Below, in pieces: positions 1 to 10,507 of a stretch of 64,000 nt of DNA; the first letter of the stretch is position 1, and each line of letters begins with the position of its first letter. Under the pieces are notes generated by a model. The model was given only the letters and a program-made list of their open reading frames with translations, had not been told where the DNA came from and ran no database searches. Origin of the DNA: Plenodomus lindquistii (lineage: Eukaryota > Ascomycota > Dothideomycetes > Pleosporales > Leptosphaeriaceae); assembly GCA_025504975.1 (NCBI GenBank), contig JANUWI010000012.1:1054001-1118000 (forward strand), in the 5' to 3' direction. The position numbers and the translations under genes were made by a program.

Positions 1-716
1 TGGGTTTGTTGTTAAGCAGATGGCCTGGATGTGTTCTGTCAGTCGAAGTTTGAGTGCAACGAGCAAAGGTGGCGAGGTGGCAGGGGGGCGCAGATTGTCT
101 TGAGATCGCACCAGATCACTTCACCGCACATGGGAGTGATGAAGGTGATGCTGAGCGGCGTACGAGCTGTCATTGCAGTGTGATGATGCCGCAATCGCCG
201 TGGGAAAGCGCGACTGAGCTTGTGACGCAGGCGCGGGTGAACTTACAGTCTGGCAGAGTCGATGTCAGAATCAAGGGCAGGATCCCCTACTTCACCAACG
301 CCAGTCGAGCCCACGCTGTTGTCGTGCGTCGAATGATGTGCTGCGAGTGTGGTGGTGAGGGAGGCAGAGCGTAGGAAGGCACGACCCAGCACGCCACCGT
401 GGGACAGTGCGTACACAATAGTACCTAGACAAACGACCCGAATGACTGGATCAGAAGATGATGGAAGACGGCGGAAAATGCGCCGACATGGTTCGGACGG
501 GTAGTTGCAGAGACGACGAGTGACCGTTTGCTGGCACGTGTTGGGATACACATGGTCAACCTTGGAGGAACCTGCTCTTCTGGCGTAGATGCATGTGGGA
601 GGGGTTGTCGGCAGCCCGCCTGCGAGAGCTGGTGGGAAATCAATGTCTCATTACCATACCCAGGTCCGTCCTCCTCGCATCAGCACGTATCCCAGATATA
701 CGTACACGTAAAGTAC
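1..716. other. Left-edge intergenic region
   Basis: No reading frame here looks like a protein; the short open frames on both strands are mutually overlapping and low in domain-like content. It holds the 3' flank of the MFS transporter gene that ends at 717 on the minus strand. Nothing else is visible. Confidence 0.5.
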
Positions 717-2521
717 TCAAGCACCGCCGACAACCGACCCTTCGCCGTCAACCTCCGGCTGCATGCCCAGCTGTTCCTTCACCACCGGCTCCTTCCATCC
801 TGCCCCCGCCTGTACGAATGCAACCAACATGGACAACCCAACAGCAGCGAAGAACAGGGCTTTGAGCCCATCTTGATACGCGCCGACAGCCACAGTCTTC
901 TCGGCCCCTTCTAACTTGCCCACAAGTGCCGGACTGCCAAGCAACCTCCTCGCCAGATCGTTGCGATGCTCAAGACCCTCGCGCGCGAAGCCATCCATCA
1001 ATGATTTCCGCAAGACACGGACAAAGAATCCGCCGCCAATTGCCGAGCCGAATGAGCCCGCAAAGCCACGGAAGGTCGCGAGAAGGGAAATAACAACGGG
1101 ATGGACCTCGGGAAGCGTAAGATGCAGGAGATGCACTAGGGCGTAGTTTGTGGTAGCACCAGTGACAAGGCCATTGAGAAAGACCATGGCCACATACAAA
1201 CCCCAGGGGCTCCACGGCGTGGAAATCAAGGCCAGGGCAGCCATCGTAAACGGGAAAATGGCCATGGCAATGATGGTATGTAGATAAAAGCTACCGGTTC
1301 GCTTGATGTGAAAGACGCCAGCAAGCAGACCACCAGCAGCAAAGCCAGCGTTAGTGGGGATCAGAATGGATCCGGCAACAGCGGGTGCCCAGCCTCGGAC
1401 AGCAAGAGCGTAGACTGGTGTATAAAACAGGACACCCCAGCGCGCCATCATGAAGCCGGTCGTTGCAAGGCAGGTCAGCAGTGTTGCTCGGGATCGAAGG
1501 ACAGAGACCGGGACAACGGGATCTTTGGCAACGTACATCTCGTTGAGGATGAAGATGGGCAGGGCAAGAGCGGAAAGAATGAGTGGCATGTGGAGCACTC
1601 TGGGCCCCGAGAGGCCAAGGAGAAAGAGCACAATGGTGGAGGTCAGAAGGAACGCGCCAGAGTAGTCGATACCTGCAAGTTTCTCGCCGAGAGATAGGCT
1701 TTCATAGTCGTTGTTCCTAGAGCTGTGACTTGCTGGGATGGAAAGCAGGAGTCCGACCCCAGCAAACATACTAATGGGTGCTTGAATACCGAACAGGGGT
1801 TTCTGAACAATGTCAGCATGTGGCATTGAATGTTAACAGGGCCGAAGAGACGCAACGTACCCATCCGATTCTAGGTTCAAGGGCACCCGCAATCACGGCA
1901 CCGAGCGAGACACCGACTGTCATTGCAGTGTTGGCAAGTCCCATGTACAGCCCTCTTTTCTTGGGGCTCGTCATCTGGATGGCCATGATACTGGCCACGA
2001 TGAAGATGCCACCACCACCTGCGCCGGTGACGACGCGACCGATGATGAAATGCTCAAAAGTCATTGATGTTGAAGTGATGATGGAGCCAATGCTGATGAG
2101 CAGAGTGGAGAAGAACATGCACAGTCGCGGACTGAAGACTTGACAAAGACGGCCCATGAGAGGAGCAAGTGACGACATGGCAATGAGGTATGCACTTGTG
2201 AACCAACTTGCCATCTCGAAAGCATCCAAGTCTGCAGCGATTGAAGATTGGGTGGTGGTGAGTATGGATATGTTGGTTGCTATTCGTCTGTCAGATGTGG
2301 TAGGATGATGGCAGTGCAGCCAGTGTCAATTTTGCTTGGATGGGTAAAGATTCCATGGACATACCTTGCAGAAATATGAGTAGCCCTACAGAAGCAGTCA
2401 TGAAAGCTCCACGCAAAGTCGAGATTTCTGTCCCATTGTCCTGGCCATGTGCTCGAGGGCTTGGTGTGGACGAGGGGCGAAGAAGGGGCGCACCCTCCCC
2501 GACACCATGTCGAGAGGTCAT
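717..2521 (-). CDS. DHA2/VBA-type major facilitator transporter
   Basis: Integral membrane exporter of the major facilitator superfamily. The segment after the first membrane helix (TNISILTTTQSS, then DAFEMASWFTSAYLIAMSS) closely resembles the fungal vacuolar basic amino acid (VBA/FNX) and multidrug DHA2 family. Three exons, 2521-2365, 2279-1861 and 1802-717, joined by GTATGT/ATAG and GTACGT/TTCAG introns of 85 and 58 nt, give 553 aa, normal for a 14-helix DHA2 protein. Motif-A-like GRLCQVFSPR and the helix containing GRVVTGAGGGG are intact. The start gives a hydrophilic N-terminus of about 35 residues before helix 1, as in relatives. It diverges from HRD3. Substrate (basic amino acids or a toxic compound) cannot be told from sequence. 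Confidence 0.85.
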
Positions 2522-3093
2522 GACAGCGGAGAGGGACAGGCGGGTGTTGATGTTCGGTTGATTGGATGCGGCGGGAGGAATGCGTGTATGTGGCTACAAT
2601 GAAGGATGCATGGCAGGGTTGAGCATCGAAGTCATGATGAAGCGTGCCAGGATGAATGCATGGTACCTGCCTAGTTGGCGAGGAGATGACAAATGCGGCA
2701 AGTGACATGTCCGCCGCTAGCACAGTAGGCAGACGACGAGAGAGAACATGCGCATGGCTTCCACTGGACACTCATGGAGAAGCCAAAGACACGGTGTCGT
2801 CTGTGACTGACAAGTACAGGACATGTCTGGGTGGTCGCTGGTGGGCGACTGTCACTGTCACTTGTCGTCGGTTGTGAATGACGTCAACGCTGATTGGCTG
2901 ATGGGGCGCCGGGAAGCAGGCCAGGCCACTGCGCGGCGCAACCGCAACCTCTCTATTGCATGATGAAAGCTGGCCTTTGCAAGCAAACCACGGCCAACGT
3001 CGAGAGAGTCGTCGCCGCGCACACGCCTCGCACTCTGTGAGACGATGCGGTGAATGCTTGTGCTCGGACACGCTTGCACGTCAACACGTAGCC
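2522..3093. promoter_or_regulatory. Shared upstream region, MFS transporter / HRD3
   Basis: The 572 bases between two divergent start codons must hold both promoters. Visible elements are a perfect CRE-like palindrome TGACGTCA at 2879-2886 and an inverted CCAAT box (ATTGG) at about 2893, both roughly 200 bases before the HRD3 ATG. The CRE core is a bZIP site (ATF/CREB, Hac1-related). Assignment to HRD3 rather than to the transporter rests only on distance. Confidence 0.45.
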
Positions 3094-5698
3094 ATGAGGC
3101 CACGGATACCGCGGCTCGTGCCGCTTCTTTTGGGTGCGTAGGCGGCCATGTCCATGTCCATGGGCTGCGATGCGATGCGATGCGACGTGACTGACGCATA
3201 GACTGCTAGGTATACTCTCGTTGTTCGCACTGCTCGCCTCGGCGCACCAGGGCGCGCGGGCATTCGACGAGGCCATGGCCGTCCTGCGCAAGATGCAGCC
3301 GCCAACGGCGCCGTGGTGGGCCTGGGACAGCCACTCGGGCGTGCTGGGAAGCGGCGCATACTACGCAAAGGAGGTCTTCTGCCTGCTCTTCATGAACGGC
3401 CCGCCCCAGCAGCATCTCTTGACGTCGCCCTCGCAGCCCCCCAAGCTCCCACAGCCATTGGCGCAGGCCGTCAAGCTCCTGGACGAGGCCGCCGCCCACC
3501 AGAACCCAGACGCCCTGTTCATGCTGGCCGAGATGAACTTCCACGGAAACTACACGCATCCACGCAACTACTCGCAAGCGTTCCGGCGATACCACCAACT
3601 CGCGCTGCTCAACGGAAACGCCTCGGCCCAGCACATGGTCGGCTTCATGTATGCCACGGGCATGGGCGGCGCGGTCAAGCAGGACCAGGCCAGAGCCATG
3701 CTGTACTACACACTGGGCGCGCAAGGCGGACATGTGCGCTCCGAGATGGCCATCGCCTACCGACACTCCGCTGGCATTTCGACCCCGCGCAACTGCGAAG
3801 AAGCTGTGCATTACTACAGGGAAGCCGCCAACAAGGCCATTGCCTACATGCGTTCAGGGCCACCGGGTGGTCACTCGATGCCCAGGGAGTCGTTCCGCAT
3901 TGCAGACGAACAAGGCGGCGTATACGGCGAAGGCGCCAGCGCTAGTAGTTCGGGGCAGCATGCCAAGGTCGCGAGCGTACACTCGGATGCCTTTTCATCG
4001 CTCGACGACGTCGTGGAATACATGGACCTCCAGGCGAGGAAGGGCGATGCAAGAGCCAGCTTCAACTTGGCCAAGCTAAACTACGATGGAGCCCGGAGCT
4101 CCAAGAGGGACCTCCCGGCGGCTAAGAAACGCTTCCTGGAGCTCGCACGGTTATACTGGACCAAAGACGGAAAGGTCAAGGCCAATGTCTCTCCAGTCAC
4201 TGAGAAGTTGGCCTCCAAAGCAGCTGGCTATCTCGGTCGTATGTTTCTCCGAGGCGAGGGCATGCCGCAGAGTTTCGACATTGCAAAAACCTGGTTTCGA
4301 AGGGGCATTGAGCTCGGCGATGCCCTTTCTCAATACTCCATGGGCATCATGTACCTGAAGGGTCTGGGTGTACCTCAGGACGCCGTAAAAGCGGCAGAGC
4401 TCTTCGGTGCAGCAGCAGACCAGGACTTGGCAGTGGCGCAGGTCAGACTCGGAGCTCTCTTCCTGGACCAAGGCGATGTTGCCACTGCTATCAAATACTT
4501 TGAGCTTGCAGCAAGGCACGGACACCTCGAAGCATACTACTATTTGGCAGAGCTTACACACAATGGTGTGGGCCGTGACAAGTCGTGTCATGTTGCTGCC
4601 GCATATTACAAGCTTGTGGCAGAGAAAGCTGAGCTTGTTTCCACTTCGTTTCCCGAGGCGAATGAGGCCTACGCAAATGGCGACCTTGAGACCGCCCTCG
4701 TCGGCTACATGATGGCTGCCGAGCAAGGTTTTGAAGTAGGGCAAGCGAACGTCGCCTATCTACTCGACCAAGTCAAGCCAAAATTCACACTCGCTTCCCT
4801 TATGCCTTTCGCCAAGCAAAAGGCATCACTAGCTAGCGATGCCTTCCTCGCACTCATCTACTGGACTCGTTCGGCCGAGCAAAAGAACGTCGACTCCATG
4901 GTCAAAATGGGAGACTACTATCTTAGTGGTCTCGGCACATCGCCAGACCAAGAGAAGGCTGCAGCTTGCTACCAAGCCGCCGCCGAGACGATGCAGAGCG
5001 CACAAGCCCTTTGGAACCTAGGCTGGATGCACGAGAATGGCATCGGTATCGACCAGGATTTCCACCTTGCCAAGCGTCACTATGATCTCGCGCTCGACAC
5101 AAACCCACGCGAAGCGTACCTCCCAGTCATGCTCGCCCTCTACAAGCTCCGCTTCAGAAGCTGGTGGAACACTGTCACGAACGGGAACATCAAGTCCATT
5201 CAAGAAGAGCCAGGTAAGCTACAGCCTAGGCCCGCATACGTTTCAGGATTTCAAGTTATCTAACCCCTCTCAGTCGTCAAGAAGGATTGGACGCTTTCAG
5301 AATGGCTAAGTCGCTTCCTTGAAGCAGAACTAGCGGGCTGGGATGATTATGAACCCGATGACTATGATGACGCGCACACCGCCGGTGACGACTTTTACGG
5401 CGATGGATACCATGGCGAAGAAATTGATAGCGATATCCTGGAGTCGCTTATCATCCTCGCGCTGTCGGGCGCGTTAGCGTTCTTGCTGTATTATCGTGCG
5501 CAAAGGCAACGAAGGCAGGAAGAGGAACGAAGACGACAGGCAGAGCAACAACAACAGCTGGCCCAGGGTGTTCCCGTTGTGCAAGTGCAGGGTCAGCAAC
5601 AACAGCAACAACAACAACCACGGCGGGAAAGAGGCCTCTTCCCGCAAGCGGGGGACCCAGAATTTATGAATTGGGTTGCGGGCGGTATTGGACACTAG
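3094..5698 (+). CDS. HRD3: HRD3/SEL1L-like ERAD ubiquitin-ligase subunit
   Basis: ER membrane protein that recruits misfolded luminal glycoproteins to the Hrd1 ubiquitin ligase. Exons 3094-3133, 3210-5213 and 5274-5698 (introns with GTGCGT/CTAG and GTAAGC/TCAG) encode 822 aa. Splicing the 40-base first exon creates a signal peptide (LVPLLLGILSLFALLASA). Then come many Sel1 repeats, e.g. MVGFMYATGMGG, MGIMYLKGLGVPQDAVKAAE and MGDYYLSGLGTSPDQEKAAA. Near the C-terminus an acidic stretch precedes one membrane helix (LIILALSGALAFLLYY, about residues 737-755) and a glutamine-rich cytosolic tail with polyQ runs, ending WVAGGIGH. Order and length match fungal Hrd3. Known for the family: partner of Hrd1 and Yos9, often induced by the unfolded protein response. 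Confidence 0.9.
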
Positions 5699-7283
5699 AT
5701 GATGAGTGGTACGGATGCATGGATTGGTGTTTGACACAAATTCTTTGAGCACAAAGGATGGTGGGCAACGGATAAGGGCTGAACACCTATATGTTACTAG
5801 CATCAAGGGTCTAAGCCAACAGGTTGAATTTGTCGCTTACATGCCCTTCTCACCATGAGAATCGCAGGATTGTAGCGGGGATTCGCGAGTCATTGTGGCT
5901 GTATTACTGATCTAGTCTTGCGCAGCACTTCTTTCATTCAAACATAAAAATTCTAGACCGAATACTGAAACATCTACGAAGTATTGAGAGGCTGCGCGAG
6001 TGTATAGCAAGCGACGAAATTTGACGAAATTTGATAAGGATAGCAACAAAGCGGCTCGGACTGTTGAACGCGCATTGCCCCCACGTCCCATCAGAAGGAC
6101 ACACTCTCCACACAATACACCTCAGCACCGCCTGTCTATGTAGCCCAATGGCCCATCTCCAAGAAGTCCTCGATTATTCCCAAAAGGTCCTCATCCACCT
6201 TCCTCTACTACGGAAGGTCCAAGCCCACGATAAGGAGAGAAGAGACGGAGCAGACGAATCGTGCAGTTTGAAGAGCTTTATGTTAGGTGCGTTGTTATGA
6301 AGGTGGAGGTGGGCAGGTGAGATATTAGGGTTAAACAGGGGGTTCGTGGAGATGGAGAAACAGATCGAGCACAAATCGGGGAAAGAATGGGGGAAGAGCT
6401 CACAGAAGAAGATGAGGGCTTTCATAAAAAGAGGGTGGGGTGCTGCTTCCTAAGAAGAGGTGAGGGCCTGTACAATCGTGCTAACGCGAGTGGAGTCGTT
6501 GACAGATGCATCGTCAGTCATTGATGAAAGAATCGGGCACGATGGGCCGAACTTCGCAGGGTTTTGGACTGCAGAATTCCATTAAATTCTTGAATCTGTA
6601 AATCCAGGCTGTGATGCCTTGACAGTGCAGTCGAGAAGACGTATGTATATCACCATCAATATTAGGAGTAACAAGACGCAGCTTCCAGAATGGTACACCA
6701 CGGTAATGATTCGGAGCAGGGTCTACATCTTTCCCAACATATCGTCCTAACAATGATTGCAATGATGCTCTTAGTTTTTTCGCTCCATTTTGTACGACAC
6801 ATGAGTAAACATTGGCTCAAGAAGTGATTCACTTCACACCGAACCAATCCGCCGCTAGAATCTCTAAATTGAAACCATCAAAGACACTATAAGTATGTTG
6901 CGGAATCTGTACGATACTTGATTGTTATCGTCAAGGCCTAGGTACCTAGTCAGATTTCACACCCTCGGTCTGACCAAGCCATAACGTCTGAACGAGCGCA
7001 AATCGCGACTCAATCTCCCATTTCAGTTGGATAGACAGACAATAACTCCGGGCAGTGCCCGATTAGACAAGACTGACGCTTTCCGTCACGGTTGACAGAG
7101 AGATGCGATTGTGACAAGTTCATGGATTCAATTGTTTGGTTGTCTAAAGGTGCTGTTACAAGATGCCAAGAATCGAAATATACATGTCAAGTCGTCAAAG
7201 ATAATGGCTCCGCCAAACTACACCGGCCATTCGCGTGAATCTTTCGACAGAACAAGCGTACAGACTACTTTAGCAGCTCTCTC
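5699..7283. other. Convergent intergenic region with a small broken frame
   Basis: Lies between the 3' ends of HRD3 (+) and the GH18-like gene (-). Apart from the interrupted frame at 6148-6453, described separately, the sequence is AT-rich and shows no credible gene on either strand. Confidence 0.5.
6148..6453 (+). pseudogene. Small unknown reading frame with one internal TGA
   Basis: From ATG 6148 the frame reads MAHLQEVLDYSQKVLIHL through SFMLGALL, hits TGA at 6298-6300, and continues in the same frame with protein-like text (EILGLNRGFVEMEKQIEH, then MRAFIKRGWGAAS) to TAA at 6451-6453. That is 102 codons with one stop. TGA could derive from CGA by a C-to-T change. The nearest GT-AG pair that would remove the stop is only about 30 nt, too short for a fungal intron. 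No domain recognised. It may be a decayed gene or the last exon of a longer one; coding status rests only on how the translation reads. Confidence 0.35.
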
Positions 7284-10039
7284 TCATGAGCTGCCATCCC
7301 ACTCAATCCACCCTGCCCTACTCACCACCGCCTCGCGGCGATTGATCATTTCGCCAACCCAACCAAAGTAAACGACAGCCTTACCATCAGCACCAAGATC
7401 GCCAGGTCCTCCCTCAATCCCGCCGCTCTGCCTCCATGCATCACGGTTCAGCTCGCGCAGACGCGCTACGAAGTTCCGGAACTTAGTGTCCTGGTACCTG
7501 CCCTTCCACTGTACAGGCACCTGAACATCGAAGCCATCGATAACAACCTCCTCACCCAAAGGCCGCTTAAGCATAGGGATAGTTTCCGTGGGAGGCGTAA
7601 CCCAGTTGGTGCCGTTGAACGTACTGGGAGTCGCTGGACCACCAACATCTGGGCCGAGGGGACGAAGATCGGCGCGCTCTGTGTGACCTTCACCAAACAG
7701 TGAGAACAGAGCAAGGGCAAACGCGGTGGGTGGGTGGTTTTCGTTGAAGAGATTGGGGTATGGAATAGGGTCGAAGGTTACTGAGATGGGGCTCGGCAAG
7801 GGAACAGGCGTTGCGGAGATGGGTGTTGCAACTGCAGAACTTGGGACATAGACTGCAGCAGAACTGGGGATGAAGTTGCTAGGTACAAGTGTAGAAGAGT
7901 TGGATACTACGCTGGGAGCCATGATGACAGGGACAGTAGTCTCGAGACCCGGGAAATTGTCAGAGAGAGGTGTAACTGTCGACATCGATGCGACAGCAGA
8001 TGGCTGCAAAGCAAAGGAAGGGTCGTTCGGGATGGACGGTCGGTGAGGCCGGGTTGGGAATTTAGGCTGGCTGGGATGGGGCGGAGGAGCAGGTCGGTCA
8101 GTGGCGTCCGGACGATGAGGGCGCCTAGACTTGGAACCAGTCTGACGCTGAGGACGGTATGGTCCATGACCAAGTCTTGGAACATAGAAGTTGATATTGA
8201 TTTCGGTTTGCCTCTTCTCAAGGTCATCATCCGCGTCGTCACCAGCAATGTTGTCGTATGTAGCTCCTGTTGGTCCGCCATCGGCAAAAGCTGGTCCCCA
8301 AGGGTATGGATCAACATTGGGGTCTCCAAAGTCGGCGTTGCCACCTACTGCTTCGAGACCATCAGCCTTTACACTGAGGAGAACCTTGCGGCCGGATGCT
8401 TGACATCTCTGGACTTCGGCTCCCAACGCCGAGCAGTTGAGGAGGCCTGGAGCCTGGAATGCTTGACGGTCGTTCGGTACCGTACAACCTGGGAATGCCT
8501 CTAGGGTGGGATATCCGCTCTGGCCGTAAAAGCGTGAAATTAGAGGAAGAGTAATTACTTTGATCGACGGATCTTGACATATGCGGCGGAGAGCGAAGAG
8601 ACCTGTGAGGTTCGCGTCAGTCTTCTTATACATCAAATCAACAAGACGCTGATGAATCGAGCGCTGGATGCGATGCACGAACGGATTTATGATAGTATGT
8701 ATGCTGTAACATTTGTAGAGAGACACTATGAGATATGATCCAATTGCAGGTCATGTTAGGTACAAATTACTACCAGACAAGACCATCATCCGCGGGGCTT
8801 CCGAGACAAACCGACACATAATTCGTGATTATAACATTAAGAAGAGCCTAACTAACCAGGGAAGGCGGAAGGGGTGTCATTGAGAGCAGTGCCGTTGCTA
8901 CTGGGAAGGAGCGAGGGCAAGCCAGTACCGACGAGTGTGGTGGTGGTTGTAGAGAAGAGCGTGGTAACATTGGGGAAGATCGGAATTTCTGTGAACATGA
9001 TTGGGGATCCAGTGCCCGTGACGGTACCGACAGCGCCAGTACCGATAAGACCAGTCCCTGACGGTGTGACGGTGGTCGTCACAGTAGTAGTGTTGGTATA
9101 GAATGGGATTTCCGTAAATGAGACTGGAGCAATAGTGCCAGCGGCCGTGCCACTAACGGGTAGGAATACAGGGAGGCCGCTAGTCGCGTTCGGGTAGAGT
9201 GGAAGCTCCGTGAAAGCCACAGGCGAGCCAGTGCCGGTACCCAAGACTCCGGTGCCAGTGGGGACTACAACGTAGATGGAGGTTGTGTTGGGGAACAAGG
9301 GGATATCAGTGAAAGCTGCGGTCACGTTTGACAACCCGGTACCTGTGCCCACTGCTGATGGGGTAATGGTCGCAGTGACCAAAATGACGCTGGTCAGTTG
9401 CAAACTCATAGTAGCAGTACTGTTGGAGGGCATGCCGGTGCCGGCTCCTGGGAAAGGAATGGCGCTGAACTCTCCAGTGATTGGCACAGCGGTTGGTAGA
9501 GGACCCATAGATGAGTTTAGGAAAGGCGGTAACGAAAACACTGGGTCTGGGAATGTGACGTTGATAGCAGTTGACATCGATCCCACGGGGAGAATTGAAA
9601 ATCCACCGCTGGGTGATTCCGTAATAGATGCCTCAGGGGTTGTGCGAGATGTCACACCGACTTCAGTGGTTGCTGGGGGGCCCGGAGGTGTGAAGGTCGT
9701 CTCGCTGGGTGTGGGTGTGGCAGAGACAGCTGGTTCGGTTGAGGAGGCATTGCTGGGCTCATCCCATCCGAAGATGCGTGCGAAGAAATCCCTGATCACT
9801 TCCAATCCAGTGCGAGACTTGAACGCGTCCTCAACATCTTGAAACACATTGTTGGGGTCTTCACCGACACCAACACGTAAAGCAGCAGAGACCTCCGCTG
9901 GTAGCTGATCACCCTGGGCGATAGGTGTGCGAGGATCTAGCACTTGGTGAGGAAGCGCTACCGCGTTTGCGATGGTGCTGACGAGCAGGACTGTGGTGAA
10001 TAGTTGAAAGGCGACCCGGGAGCAGGTAGGTGCCATCAT
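7284..10039 (-). CDS. Secreted mucin-like protein with degenerate GH18 (chitinase-like) domain
   Basis: Exon 1 (10039-8857) starts with a signal peptide (LFTTVLLVSTIANAVALP) and is almost wholly Ser/Thr/Pro/Gly rich, with recurring units of the type FTEIPxFxNxTT and many N-glycosylation sites. The last exon (from about 8625 or 8602 to 7284) resembles a class III chitinase: CQDPSIKVITL, CQASGRKVLLSV, then a long Ser/Thr/Pro insert containing a Kex2-type LEKR, then HPPTAFALALFSLFGEGHT and VIDGFDVQVP. GH18 enzymes have DxxDxDxE at the last position; here the acidic residue is absent, so hydrolysis is unlikely. The two parts fit as one gene through a GTTAGT donor at 8856 and a CACAG acceptor at 8603, in frame, 833 aa. 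A 24-nt exon at 8797-8774 or a further-upstream acceptor giving KTDANLTG before LFAL is possible. Two separate genes is the alternative. Confidence 0.6.
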
Positions 10040-10507
10040 TATGACGGACGCAGGGAAGAGAAGAGAAACGAAAGACTAGTTGCGCGTGGAAAGAAGATTC
10101 CTTCATGTCAAGAGAGCTTTGGTATATATGTTGTATCAGCAAGGGAGGTAACGGGCATCGGGAGATGGCTAAGGGAGGAATGAACACACCAAAACAGCCT
10201 AGGCAGACCCAACCATATGGGCAATCATTTGCATGACAGTGTTGAGGAGCGAAAGGAGTTTACTGGAGATTGGAGGTGCGTTGTACAACCGCTGACGCGA
10301 TTTTTTGCATTCTTTCGTCAAAAGTCAGTCCCTCATTCCACGTTCACCATTCATGCTTCCACATGTCGCGAACAACTCTCAAAATAGCACTGATAACGAG
10401 CCGAACTGTCGTCAGAATTTGTGTGAAACAGCTGTCAACGAATCAAAAGCCACTCAATCCCAGCGTGGGGAGGATTGCACGCGTTGCATAAACGTGATAA
10501 CCTCCCT
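10040..10507. other. Intergenic, promoter side of the GH18-like gene
   Basis: Between the 3' end of the nuclease gene and the start of the GH18-like gene, both on the minus strand. No gene is visible. The promoter of the GH18-like gene should lie here; no clear TATA box was recognised. Confidence 0.5.

Noticed and set aside
3206..3811. Minus-strand open frame of 201 codons inside HRD3
   Set aside because: Antisense to the Sel1-repeat coding exon; no independent protein character.
8603..8856. Treating the mucin-like exon and GH18-like exon as two genes
   Set aside because: Not fully excluded, but the GTTAGT donor and CACAG acceptor join them in frame, the second part lacks its own signal peptide, and the first part ends without a domain boundary.
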